Assembly (NCBI RefSeq): GCF_000196495.1
Contig: NC_011312.1
Location: forward strand, 124,001 to 188,000
From: Aliivibrio salmonicida LFI1238
GTDB lineage: Bacteria > Pseudomonadota > Gammaproteobacteria > Enterobacterales > Vibrionaceae
Reading direction: 5' to 3'
Length of the DNA stretch: 64,000 nt
Under the pieces are notes generated by a model. That model had not been told where the DNA came from. It saw nothing but the letters and a program-made list of their open reading frames with translations, and searched no databases. Shown in pieces: positions 19,787 through 27,959 of the stretch. The stretch's first letter is position 1. Each line of letters opens with the position of its first letter. The position numbers and the translations under genes are program-made.

Positions 19787-20566
19787 TTACTGATTACCGC
19801 TAAGGGTGGTGTGTACGCTCTCTAACCAAGTAGGAACGGTGAGCCTGAAAGACTCGATAAGTTCAAGGTCAAATCCACGGAAGAAGGCACTCATAACAAA
19901 TAGAGTGATAACCGCTGCAAGCATGATTTTGGTTACTTTATTCCAACCACCATCTTCAACGCCTTTACCAATCAAGATACCAAGAACAAGGCCAGGTACG
20001 GCATTACCCATGATCATTTGAGCCAAACCACCAAAGATAGTTGCCCAAAAACCAGAGCGACGACCGGCGTCAATAGCGGCTAACCAGAAGATAACTGGCA
20101 TCGCAATATTGACGAGTAAGTTCGCCGCAGGAACGAGTACTTTTACCGCGGTAATTTGTAGACTTTCAGGAACGGCGGATGCCGTCGAGTTTAAGAATGC
20201 AACAACAACCATGCCGATGATGCCACACGCAATGCCCATCTTTTTCGGGTCGTGCATTGTCTCAGCGACATTTTTGTTTTTGAACATCAGGGCAGCTGCA
20301 CCCCAATGAGGAATAATTCGGTGGTCAACATCTTGAGTGAAAGCACCCGCTGCAACAGAAGACGCCCATGCGTTAAAGAAGAAGCCAAGGCCAAAAGAAA
20401 AGTGAGATGCAGGATCGCCTTCACAAGAGTTAAGTTCGCCAAGAGTACGGAACGCGCCCATACCTTGAACCGTTGGAGCGTGGAACATACGTGCGGCACC
20501 AACACCGACGCCAACGCCCACTAAAGCCCCTATAATTAGAGACTTCATTAATATAATTAAGAACAT
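19787..20566 (-). CDS. DUF4311 family membrane protein
   Basis: 259 residues with about six to seven membrane segments. Motifs include GMGAFRTLGELNSCEGDPASHFSFGLGFFFNAWASSVAAG-type sequence near residues 36-75 and IDAGRRSGFWATIFGG. GGAAGG nine bases upstream supports the first ATG; a second ATG six codons later is possible. Probably a partner of the DUF4310 protein. Substrate unknown; co-encoded amino-sugar-acid enzymes suggest a sugar-acid derivative. Confidence 0.8.
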   Translation of the reverse strand: MFLIILMKSLIIGALVGVGVGVGAARMFHAPTVQGMGAFRTLGELNSCEGDPASHFSFGLGFFFNAWASSVAAGAFTQDVDHRIIPHWGAAALMFKNKNVAETMHDPKKMGIACGIIGMVVVAFLNSTASAVPESLQITAVKVLVPAANLLVNIAMPVIFWLAAIDAGRRSGFWATIFGGLAQMIMGNAVPGLVLGILIGKGVEDGGWNKVTKIMLAAVITLFVMSAFFRGFDLELIESFRLTVPTWLESVHTTLSGNQ

Positions 20567-20626
20567 CTATATATACCTTCCATTTGTATACTTAAATAAG
20601 TTTTTCTATTTAAAGTAAATAGGTGT

Positions 20627-20923
20627 TTATATTGATTTAAAATCCAGTTGGTCAATATTAATTATGGTGACATTAACGGTGACATCTAAAGTAACTGAAT
20701 AAGAAGTTTTATTTCGAGGTAAAAAGAAAAACATAAACTTTTCTATTCTTTCTTTTTTCTCCGCATTAATTAATTTCACATCAACAGGTTCTATACGTAA
20801 AATAACTTGCTCGTTATCTTTTAGAATTGTTTTTTGAATATTATTTAATGCGGAACTGAAAGCGGCTTGTTTTGTATTTCCATTACCACTAACCGTAACG
20901 GTTGTTGTAATCGATTCTTTCAT
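20627..20923 (-). CDS. DUF4312 family protein
   Basis: 98 residues, soluble, N-terminus MKESITTTVTVSGNGNTKQAAFSSALNNIQ and a basic centre (KKERIEKFMFFFLPRNKTSY). Starts two bases after the SFCGS gene ends, so the genes are tightly coupled. Fixed member of the same cluster in unrelated bacteria. No enzyme motif seen. Confidence 0.75.
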   Translation of the reverse strand: MKESITTTVTVSGNGNTKQAAFSSALNNIQKTILKDNEQVILRIEPVDVKLINAEKKERIEKFMFFFLPRNKTSYSVTLDVTVNVTIINIDQLDFKSI

Positions 20924-20925
20924 AT

Positions 20926-21288
20926 TTAGCTTCTGTATTTTTTAACGAATGCTTCGACCAATCGTTGGCCTAGCTCTTCTTTATCCATGAAGCCAAAACC
21001 AAGTACGTTAAAGCCTTCATTGATTGCGGTTACGCCTTCTTCAACAGAGCGCATACCATATTTTGCTTTGTAGCCGTATTTGTTTTGCGCCGTGATTGCA
21101 CCTGCACCGCCACTGCCACAAAAAGAGATACCGAAGTCCGCTTGCTCTTCGTTCATAACATCACCAAGCTTCATGTCGGCAGCCATACCAGGGATCACAG
21201 TAACAGAACCACCTGCGGCTTCTACGCCTAAACCTACTTTTTGTCCTTTACCTAAACGGTCGCCGATCACTACTTTTATATTCGTCAT
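20926..21288 (-). CDS. SFCGS family glycine-rich protein
   Basis: 120 residues, small soluble protein with the diagnostic segment FGISFCGSGGAGAITAQNKYG; the cysteine is residue 57. N-terminal strand KVVIGDRLGKGQKVGLGVEAAG and C-terminal helix DKEELGQRLVEAFVKKYRS. The Cys-Gly-x-Gly loop is reminiscent of the phosphocysteine loop of PTS EIIB proteins, though the position in the chain differs. Starts one base after the PRD gene stop. Confidence 0.78.
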   Translation of the reverse strand: MTNIKVVIGDRLGKGQKVGLGVEAAGGSVTVIPGMAADMKLGDVMNEEQADFGISFCGSGGAGAITAQNKYGYKAKYGMRSVEEGVTAINEGFNVLGFGFMDKEELGQRLVEAFVKKYRS

Positions 21289-21289
21289 G

Positions 21290-21637
21290 TTATGCTCCTA
21301 ATTCTTCAGTTAATTCGTTTTCTTTTGCCACTTCAAAGTGAACAGATAATAAATATGATTCTTCGTATGCTAATGTCGGAAACAGACTCACGACATCTTC
21401 GGCTAATTTATGTGATGATTTTGATATTTCATCAAACATTTCAATTTCAACTTCGGGTAACGATTCATGAGTATGAGATCTAATTACCATTGCTTTTAAA
21501 TGAGAAAAAAGCATTTGTTTCTGAACACTGTCTGGAAATATATTCTCAGCTCTTAAAATAGAAATTACTTTATTGAACGTTGAATCTACTTCTTCAGTGA
21601 ATAACTCTTCATTAATGTCTAGAGTATTACTATCCAC
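21290..21637 (-). CDS. Small single-PRD protein (EF_0829/AHA_3910-like)
   Basis: 115 residues, helical, with features of one PTS-regulation domain (FSHLKAMVIRSHTHESLP and EESYLLSVHFEVAKEN, each with a conserved His). No DNA- or RNA-binding domain, unlike BglG-type regulators. First gene of the eight-gene operon. It could be a phosphorylation-sensitive subunit or modulator of the transporter or of the large PRD regulator encoded at the other end. Confidence 0.75.
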   Translation of the reverse strand: MDSNTLDINEELFTEEVDSTFNKVISILRAENIFPDSVQKQMLFSHLKAMVIRSHTHESLPEVEIEMFDEISKSSHKLAEDVVSLFPTLAYEESYLLSVHFEVAKENELTEELGA

Positions 21638-21801
21638 GTTTTATATTTCCTTTAAATAATAAACTTTGCTATCCAAACTTGATGATTGAAGAATATAAGT
21701 GGAAGAGGAAAGTGAACAGGGAGAGATTTTCCACTTTGAAGAGGAAATGAGTAATGGAGTGCGGATACAGGTCAAACTTTTTATTTTATGTACTTAAATA
21801 T
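21638..21801 (-). promoter_or_regulatory. Presumed promoter region of the operon with direct repeats GAAGAGGAAA
   Basis: The operon upstream region runs from the first gene to the IS982 insertion. GAAGAGGAAA occurs at 21702-21711 and 21738-21747 (36-base spacing). A related GGAAGAGGAA occurs at 25234-25243, beyond the two IS elements, so it was once in the same intergenic region. These may be operator sites. No sigma-54-type promoter was found by eye. Confidence 0.4.
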
Positions 21802-21807
21802 TAATTA

Positions 21808-22808
21808 ACCTGAATTCTGGATAAGGCTGAACTAATTGCCCACCTAACGATCAGATCTTTCGACCAAGAATTATTTGAACGTATTTTAAAAGGTGGGCAA
21901 GATGAATAAATTAGTTGATATATTTTGTGATGTCGATGATTTTTGTTATCAATTCTTATCTCAATGGGAAAAATACCTTGTTGAGGCTAGTGAGAGAAAA
22001 AGAAAACGTCAGTCAGTAATGTCTACTAGTGAATGTATGACTATTGTCATCGCTTTTCATCAATCAAATCATAGAGATTTCAAGAACTTCTATATCGGGT
22101 TAGTTCATCAATATTGGAAAGGATACTTTCCAAATTTACTTAGCCACACTCGATTTGTGAGCAAAATGCCTAGCCTAATCGCCCCAATGTGTGCCTATTT
22201 TCAATCTATCAAAGGTAAGCCGACTGGCATTGCTTTTGTTGACTCCACGAGTCTTAAAGTATGCCATAACATTCGAATTCCTCGCCATAAAGTCTTTGAT
22301 GGTGTTGCGAAAAGAGGAAAAGGTACCATGGGATGGTTTTTCGGCTTCAAACTTCATTTATTGATTAACCATCTTGGAGAAATTATTTCGCTGAAAATCA
22401 CAGCTGGCAATGTAAATGATAGGACTCCTGTACCTGATTTATGCAAAGAACTCTCGGGGAAATTGTACGCTGATAAAGGGTACATAGGTAAAAAGTTGAG
22501 TGAGAGCTTAAAGAACTCTGATGTCGATTTAGTGACTACCTCGCGAAAAAACATGAAAGCAAAAGAGATAAGTGCTTTTGATAAGGCTATGTTATCAAAG
22601 AGATACATTATCGAAACGATAAATGACCAATTGAAGAATATCTCTCAAATTGAACATAGCCGTCATCGTAGCGTGACTGGTTTCATGCTAAATGTAATTT
22701 CAGGCGTTGTGGCTTATTGTTTAAAAAAACAAAAGCCACGAATTAAGCTATCAGAATGTGAATTTGAACTAATCCTCGCTTAAAGCATGTTTTATCCAGA
22801 ATTCAGGT
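21808..22808 (+). mobile_element. IS982-family insertion sequence, complete
   Basis: 1001 bp bounded by perfect inverted repeats ACCTGAATTCTGGATAA / TTATCCAGAATTCAGGT. Flanking TAATTA at 21802-21807 and 22809-22814 is the likely target duplication, though the palindromic target makes the exact size ambiguous. It carries one intact transposase. It lies about 170 bases upstream of the DUF4310-4312 operon. Confidence 0.9.
21902..22783 (+). CDS. IS982-family transposase (DDE)
   Basis: About 293 residues from MNKLVDIFCDVDDF; AAAGGTGGG upstream supports this ATG over a GTG nine bases earlier. DDE residues: FVDSTSLKVCH, LYADKGYIGKKL and RYIIETINDQLKNI. GVAKRGKGTMGWFFGFKLHLL is typical of the family. 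Length is normal and the frame is intact, so the element may be active. Confidence 0.92.
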   Translation: MNKLVDIFCDVDDFCYQFLSQWEKYLVEASERKRKRQSVMSTSECMTIVIAFHQSNHRDFKNFYIGLVHQYWKGYFPNLLSHTRFVSKMPSLIAPMCAYFQSIKGKPTGIAFVDSTSLKVCHNIRIPRHKVFDGVAKRGKGTMGWFFGFKLHLLINHLGEIISLKITAGNVNDRTPVPDLCKELSGKLYADKGYIGKKLSESLKNSDVDLVTTSRKNMKAKEISAFDKAMLSKRYIIETINDQLKNISQIEHSRHRSVTGFMLNVISGVVAYCLKKQKPRIKLSECEFELILA

Positions 22809-22903
22809 TAATTAGTTACAAAGTAAGCGTGCGGGGAACTACACCTAACAAATAAAATTCATTATGCGTATCTTACGATCTTTCATTTAACGAGAACGTA
22901 ATT

Positions 22904-23218
22904 ATGCAAAAAGATAAAAAGAGAACACCAGAGCAATGGCACGCTCTATTTGAATCTCAGCAATCTAGCAAGCTTAGTGCCGCTGAATTTTGTCGTAACC
23001 ATAATATTCTGCCAAAGACATTTAGTGCACGTAAAGCACGATGGAAACAAAAGATTAACGCTTCTACTTTCTTGAAAGTAGAAGCGTTAACATCAACTAT
23101 CATCGCCACTCCACAATTACCAGATATTCAACTTTCTATCGGAAAATTGCGATTAACATTGCCAGCTAATACTGAACCTCACTGGATAGGACTCTTATTA
23201 AAAGGGTATCAATCATGA
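22904..23218 (+). CDS. tnpA: IS66 accessory protein TnpA
   Basis: 104 residues, HTH-like start (RTPEQWHALFESQQSSKLSAAEFCRNHNI), a basic segment (FSARKARWKQK) and an acidic-hydrophobic tail. Needed with TnpB for transposition in studied IS66 members. Overlaps tnpB by 4 bases (ATGA). The coding region contains a 17-bp perfect hairpin. Confidence 0.92.
   Translation: MQKDKKRTPEQWHALFESQQSSKLSAAEFCRNHNILPKTFSARKARWKQKINASTFLKVEALTSTIIATPQLPDIQLSIGKLRLTLPANTEPHWIGLLLKGYQS
23055..23090 (+). repeat. Perfect 17-bp inverted repeat inside tnpA (all three IS66 copies)
   Basis: TTAACGCTTCTACTTTC, TT, GAAAGTAGAAGCGTTAA. Stem of 17 pairs with a 2-base centre, inside the reading frame. Same sequence at 41201-41236 and 57729-57764. 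Confidence 0.9.
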
Positions 23219-23562
23219 ATGTATTTACTGATGTTTCCACCATTTATCTTCATCGTGATTTTGTCGATTTTCGCAAGGCCATTAATGGCCTTGTCGTGAT
23301 TGTTGAGCAAGAAATGCAACTATCACCGTTTAGTGATGCTCTATTTATATTTTGCAATAAGCCTCGTGATAAACTCAAAATATTGTATTGGGATAAAACA
23401 GGATTCGCTTTATGGTACAAGCGATTAGATGAAGACCGCTTCAAATGGCCACGAAATATAAATAACGATACGTTAGCATTATCAGAGCAGCAACTGACAC
23501 TGCTATTACAAGGTTTTGATATCTTAGGACATCAACCGGTACATTATCAAACAACCCTTTAA
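23215..23562 (+). CDS. tnpB: IS66 accessory protein TnpB (Orf2)
   Basis: 115 residues with the family hallmark IYLHRDFVDFRKAINGLVVIVEQEM and LFIFCNKPRDKLKILYWDKTGFALWYKRLDEDRFKWP. Starts within the tnpA stop, so the two are translationally coupled. Confidence 0.94.
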   Translation: MNVFTDVSTIYLHRDFVDFRKAINGLVVIVEQEMQLSPFSDALFIFCNKPRDKLKILYWDKTGFALWYKRLDEDRFKWPRNINNDTLALSEQQLTLLLQGFDILGHQPVHYQTTL

Positions 23563-23633
23563 ATAGTTGATTCTCAGTCAAGAATAGGAGGCAACCGATT
23601 GATTACCTGTATTATCGTTATATAGTCATCTAC

Positions 23634-25121
23634 ATGACTGATAAAATAAAACCACTTCCTGATACCATTGACGAGCTGAAAGCACTTGTGCTTCAGCTTG
23701 AAAATAAATATAACCGTCTTCTAGAGCAATTTCGGCTGGCTCAACATCAGCGCTTTGGTAAAAGCAGTGAATCTGACTCGACTCAATTTGATTTATTCAA
23801 TGAAACAGAAGAAGAAATCATCATTGAAAATGATGACACACAAACGATTACCTACACTCGTCAAAAGCCAAAACGCCAACGCTTACCTGAAGACTTACCG
23901 CGTACTGTTATTATCCACGACATAAAAGATAAAACTTGTAAGTGTTGCGGTCTAGAGATGCATGCGATGGGTAAAGACATCAGTGAAAAGTTGGAATTTG
24001 TACCAGCTAAAGTGGAAGTTATTCAACATGTTCGTCCTAAATATGCTTGCCGAAATTGTGAAAAAAACAATACTTCAGTAGACATTAAACAAGCCCCAAT
24101 GCCAGCGTCACCAATCCCTAAAGGGATTGCGACCGCAAGTTTACTTGCTCAAATTATTACGGCTAAATTTCAATACAGTCTTCCACTTTATCGTCAAGAA
24201 ACGTTATTTCAGCAATGGGGTATCATTATTGGACGGCGAACGATGGCGGATTGGTTAATAAAATGCTCGGTACTATTTACCCCTCTTAATAACGAGTTAC
24301 ATCGTATTTTGCTTGAACAACCCACTCTGCATTGTGATGAAACAACGGTAAATGTGTTGGATGTTGAAAAAGCAAAATGTTATATGTGGGTCTACTGCTC
24401 TGGCTATGATTCTCCAGGCTCTGGTGTTTTGCCTGGAATTGTACTTTATGATTATCAATCTAGCAGGCATGGCTACCATCCAGTTAACTTTTTAAAAGGT
24501 TATAACGGGTATTTACATACCGATGGTTACCAAGGTTATGAACAAACTGAAGCGATTTTAGTTGGCTGTTGGGCACACGCACGTCGACGATTTATTGAGG
24601 CTCAACGTGTTCAAGTAAAAGGGAAAACAGGGAGTGCAGATTGGGTATTGAGTAAAATCCAAAAGCTATACCGGATCGAATCGTTATTAAAAGAGGCTTC
24701 CCCTGAAGCCAAGTATGTTGCTAGGCAGACAGAAGCCCGCGATTTACTTAAAGAGCTCCGTGATTGGCTTGATAGCGCAGTTAGTCGAGTATCACCTAAA
24801 ACAAAATTAGGTGAGGCGATTAGCTATACATTAAATCAATGGGATAAATTAGTTCGTTATATTGATGATGGATTGTTATCTATTGATAACAATCGAGCAG
24901 AGCGAGCGGTTAAACCGTTTGTTATCGGCCGGAAAAACTGGTTATTTTCGGGTTCAACGGCTGGTGCAGATTCAAGTGCAATGCTTTACAGCATTGTAGA
25001 AACAGCAAAGGCAAACGGATTAATCCCTTACGATTATATTAGGTATTGTCTAGATCGTTTATGTGTTGGATCGCCAGATATCGATTCACTTTTACCTTGG
25101 AATGTAAAAGACAAGGTGTAG
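23634..25121 (+). CDS. tnpC: IS66 transposase TnpC (DDE)
   Basis: 495 residues from ATG 23634: N-terminal coiled coil (IDELKALVLQLENKYNRLLEQFRLAQHQRFGKSSE), zinc-finger-like CKCCGLEMHAMG ... YACRNCEKNN, then the DDE domain (LHCDETTVNVL, LHTDGYQGYE with GCWAHARRRFIEA, and LSIDNNRAERAVKPFVIGRKNWLFSGS). No ribosome site precedes ATG 23634. AGGAGG at 23586-23591 lies six bases before an in-frame ATT at 23598, which would add 12 residues. Confidence 0.94.
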   Translation: MTDKIKPLPDTIDELKALVLQLENKYNRLLEQFRLAQHQRFGKSSESDSTQFDLFNETEEEIIIENDDTQTITYTRQKPKRQRLPEDLPRTVIIHDIKDKTCKCCGLEMHAMGKDISEKLEFVPAKVEVIQHVRPKYACRNCEKNNTSVDIKQAPMPASPIPKGIATASLLAQIITAKFQYSLPLYRQETLFQQWGIIIGRRTMADWLIKCSVLFTPLNNELHRILLEQPTLHCDETTVNVLDVEKAKCYMWVYCSGYDSPGSGVLPGIVLYDYQSSRHGYHPVNFLKGYNGYLHTDGYQGYEQTEAILVGCWAHARRRFIEAQRVQVKGKTGSADWVLSKIQKLYRIESLLKEASPEAKYVARQTEARDLLKELRDWLDSAVSRVSPKTKLGEAISYTLNQWDKLVRYIDDGLLSIDNNRAERAVKPFVIGRKNWLFSGSTAGADSSAMLYSIVETAKANGLIPYDYIRYCLDRLCVGSPDIDSLLPWNVKDKV

Positions 25122-25258
25122 TTCCCCGCACGCTTACGTTACAAATGAGTGGTTGTGGAAATAAGAAAGGGAAGTAAAAAAAGGTGTGGTGAGTTTTGTG
25201 ATTTAGGTTCCGTTTTATATTTTAGTTGGAAGCGGAAGAGGAATGAAAAGGCAGATAT

Positions 25259-25290
25259 AATAAACCCCGACAAGTACCGGGGTTTTGTTG
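25259..25290. terminator. Hairpin terminator 3' of the lipoprotein gene
   Basis: AAACCCCG / CGGGGTTT with an 8-base loop and T-rich sequence, located about 25 bases after the minus-strand lipoprotein stop. Confidence 0.65.
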
Positions 25291-25311
25291 GGTCTTTAAA
25301 TTTTATTCAAA

Positions 25312-27078
25312 TTAGAGTGACTTAATTTTCTTCATTGTAATCGTTGATTTTTTTGTACCATCTAAATTTAACGTATCACGAATTAATAAGCCTTGATCCC
25401 AGTTTTTTCCAGCAGGGATGTAAGTAAAGCGATTGATTTTAATATTATTAGGATCATCGGTAGAATTTTTATCATTCCAACGAACAGTACTGTTTAATTG
25501 ATCGAGTGTTGCTTTTGAGTCGCCAGCGTCATTCGTGCCAAACCACCATAAGTCTTTAGGTGATAGTTGCGCGTATGTGTGGGTTTTATTGATAAAACCT
25601 AAAGTACCACACTCTTCACCTGTCATTGTTAAACCGGTTTCAGTGAATGTCATTTTAGCAACGGCAATACTTTTATTTGCACATAATTCACGACTTTCCC
25701 ATGTGCCGATGAAGTCAACGTAACGATCTTGCCCTAATGCTTCAACAGGGTATAAGAAAGAAATTCGTTCACTGATACGACCGGGATATGGGCTGTTATC
25801 TAAGTATTTTTTACTTGTCGTATTAATATAAACATCCGTAATTGGATCATAGGTACCAGAAATGGTTTCTTCGAGCATATAGCTACCATCTTGCTCATCA
25901 GAATCATCACGCTCTAAAACTTCAAATTTACTTAGAGCTTGTTCTGTACAGTTTTTAGCATTCATACACTCAAAAGCATCACCCATTTCAGAAATTTCAA
26001 TCCATGGTTCATTTATGTCTGAAATTTGTTCTTTGTTTGGACTTATGAATGAATATTGGTATTTATTATCCAAGTTATAAAAATAATTATATCTTTCGTC
26101 AGTGACCGTAATGCGATTACCATCGCATGTATTATATTCATTATCATCCGTTTCTACTGTGTTGAAAATACCATCGTTATCTAAACAAGTTAGATAGTCA
26201 GCAACATAGTGACCACTAATTGATGAATCATTACTGCCTTTACGGACAATCAGATTATTATCGGCTAAGGTAAAAATCATGCTCGATGTTTTTTCAAATA
26301 AATTACGTGGATTTCCTTGAGAATCAGTTAAAGTACGATCAACATTGATAACAAGGTCGAACTCTTGATTTGCACTATTACGTATACGTTGCGTTGAATC
26401 CCTTGATACAAATGTCCAATTTGAACCGCGAGACCAATGGGATAGATTTACATCAGAGCCGCGTGGAATGTTTGCTAAAGATGATTGCATGTGTGTTGTT
26501 GCATCATCTTGTGATACTAATGCTGTTATGGCAGGATTAAGTGCTGTTGCAACGGCAAGTAAAGATGCTTCATCATCAAGCGTGGCTTCTTTTAATTCAG
26601 TAGCCGCAACTGATAAATCTTGGGGTAAAGTGATTTCCTTTATTAGGACTGCCTGTCCTGTTTTAATTAGTGTACTTGTTCCTTCACCAACAGTCAGTAA
26701 TAGCCTTGCCAAATTTACAGCACGTTGGTATGTACCTGCCGCTTCAAATGGCGTAGTGATGTGACGACCAGAAATAGACCCAATGAATAGGCCGTCTTTC
26801 CCTCCTAAATAGAACGAAATTTCAGGGTTATTTGTATCGATGGTGTAAGTACCATTTATATCTGTTTTTTTCTCTTCTAGTGAACCAGAAATGTAATCCA
26901 ATCCAATTACTTTTGCATCAATAAATTTCCCTGCCGTTGGAATTGCAATACTTGGTTTTTGTGTTTTTGCTGTATCGATATTGGTAGATGGATCATTTGA
27001 ATCATCATCGGAACTACCACAGCCCACTAAAGTTAATGCCAATGTTACTGACGCTGCTAATAAACTTACCTTTTTCAT
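25312..27078 (-). CDS. Large hypothetical lipoprotein
   Basis: 588 residues with a lipoprotein signal (LLAASVTLALTLVGC, lipid Cys at about 20) followed by an Asp/Ser-rich linker. Residues about 47-110 resemble a small beta-sandwich (KFIDAKVIGLDYISGS ... TDINGTYTID) seen at the N-terminus of other Vibrio surface lipoproteins. The remainder is beta-rich with scattered Cys pairs. No enzyme motif recognised. It lies 208 bases downstream of the ECF sigma gene on the same strand, so it may belong to, or be a target of, that system. Confidence 0.7.
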   Translation of the reverse strand: MKKVSLLAASVTLALTLVGCGSSDDDSNDPSTNIDTAKTQKPSIAIPTAGKFIDAKVIGLDYISGSLEEKKTDINGTYTIDTNNPEISFYLGGKDGLFIGSISGRHITTPFEAAGTYQRAVNLARLLLTVGEGTSTLIKTGQAVLIKEITLPQDLSVAATELKEATLDDEASLLAVATALNPAITALVSQDDATTHMQSSLANIPRGSDVNLSHWSRGSNWTFVSRDSTQRIRNSANQEFDLVINVDRTLTDSQGNPRNLFEKTSSMIFTLADNNLIVRKGSNDSSISGHYVADYLTCLDNDGIFNTVETDDNEYNTCDGNRITVTDERYNYFYNLDNKYQYSFISPNKEQISDINEPWIEISEMGDAFECMNAKNCTEQALSKFEVLERDDSDEQDGSYMLEETISGTYDPITDVYINTTSKKYLDNSPYPGRISERISFLYPVEALGQDRYVDFIGTWESRELCANKSIAVAKMTFTETGLTMTGEECGTLGFINKTHTYAQLSPKDLWWFGTNDAGDSKATLDQLNSTVRWNDKNSTDDPNNIKINRFTYIPAGKNWDQGLLIRDTLNLDGTKKSTITMKKIKSL

Positions 27079-27286
27079 TCTTATTTTAATCCTTTGTCAT
27101 ATCGGGTAGCCTAACCTTCATATGTTATTTATAAAATATAAAATCGAGCCATTTGTACTCTTCCTTTTAAGCTAATTCAAGGCACGGGAAATAAGATAAA
27201 AACCGTAAAGTTAAAATTTATTTTTCAACAATGTGATTCTATTTTTGGTTTGAAGGGCTTATTTTACCTAAATGTACATAATGAAA

Positions 27287-27856
27287 TTATTTCATTATGT
27301 AACTGTGAAGCCAGCAGCGTGAGAATTTTAAATCTTTTTCAACGAGACTTGAGCTACATTCTAATAGTTGGCAAATCTCGGTGTTTTTCATTCCCATTAG
27401 GTATTTTAATTTTAAGACGTTAGATTGACGAGGGTATCGAATAGCAAAATTATCTAATGCTTTATCCATTGTGATTAATTGTTCAAATTTATCAATATCT
27501 CTGTTTATGGGAGCAAGTGGTTGGCGTTTTTTTGCTTGTAATGACCGAGCGTTATCAATTAATATTTGGCGCATAACTCTTGTTATCATCAGAAAAAAAT
27601 CACGCTTGGTTTTTATGTCGGTTAGTTTTGAATTTGATAGTTTAATATAAGCATCATGGATGAGTGAGGTTGTGTTGTTCACACTATCTGCGAACATATC
27701 GTTATCTGGACCATATTTTTTTGCATTACGCTTACGTTCTTTTTGGGCAATATTATGCAGTTGTAAATATGCAAATTGGTACACATGATTTTCTGCGACT
27801 TTATCTCCAGATTGCCAGTATTGAATAGTTCGAGTTAATTTAGTTATCGTTATCAT
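27287..27856 (-). CDS. ECF sigma factor lacking the acidic sigma-2.2 motif (EcfP-like)
   Basis: 189 residues with sigma region 2 (about 20-100) and region 4 (about 130-185, VLKLKYLMGMKNTEICQLLECSSSLVEKDL). Most ECF factors carry an acidic DAED-type motif in region 2.2; here the corresponding site reads SVNNTTSLIHDAYIKL, with Thr62-Thr63 and no acidic pair. In Vibrio parahaemolyticus EcfP the lack of DAED makes the factor inactive until the kinase PknT phosphorylates Thr63. The gene directly follows a Ser/Thr kinase gene (103-base gap), which supports the same mechanism. No anti-sigma gene is nearby. Confidence 0.82.
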   Translation of the reverse strand: MITITKLTRTIQYWQSGDKVAENHVYQFAYLQLHNIAQKERKRNAKKYGPDNDMFADSVNNTTSLIHDAYIKLSNSKLTDIKTKRDFFLMITRVMRQILIDNARSLQAKKRQPLAPINRDIDKFEQLITMDKALDNFAIRYPRQSNVLKLKYLMGMKNTEICQLLECSSSLVEKDLKFSRCWLHSYIMK

Positions 27857-27959
27857 GATTGGTATATCGCTATATTTTTCTAAACGTAGAATCCATTAAC
27901 GTACTTATTTTATAGGGTGGAATTTTAAATAATCTCTCATACTTGGATATTGAATAGGC

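Larger units (their letters stand above)
22823..25137 (+). mobile_element. IS66-family insertion sequence, complete copy 1
   Basis: 2315 bp with 24-bp perfect terminal inverted repeats starting GTAAGCGTGCGGGGAACTAC. Flanked by the 8-bp target duplication GTTACAAA (22815-22822 and 25138-25145), as expected for IS66. Carries tnpA, tnpB and tnpC. Its target duplication directly abuts that of the IS982 element. Confidence 0.95.
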
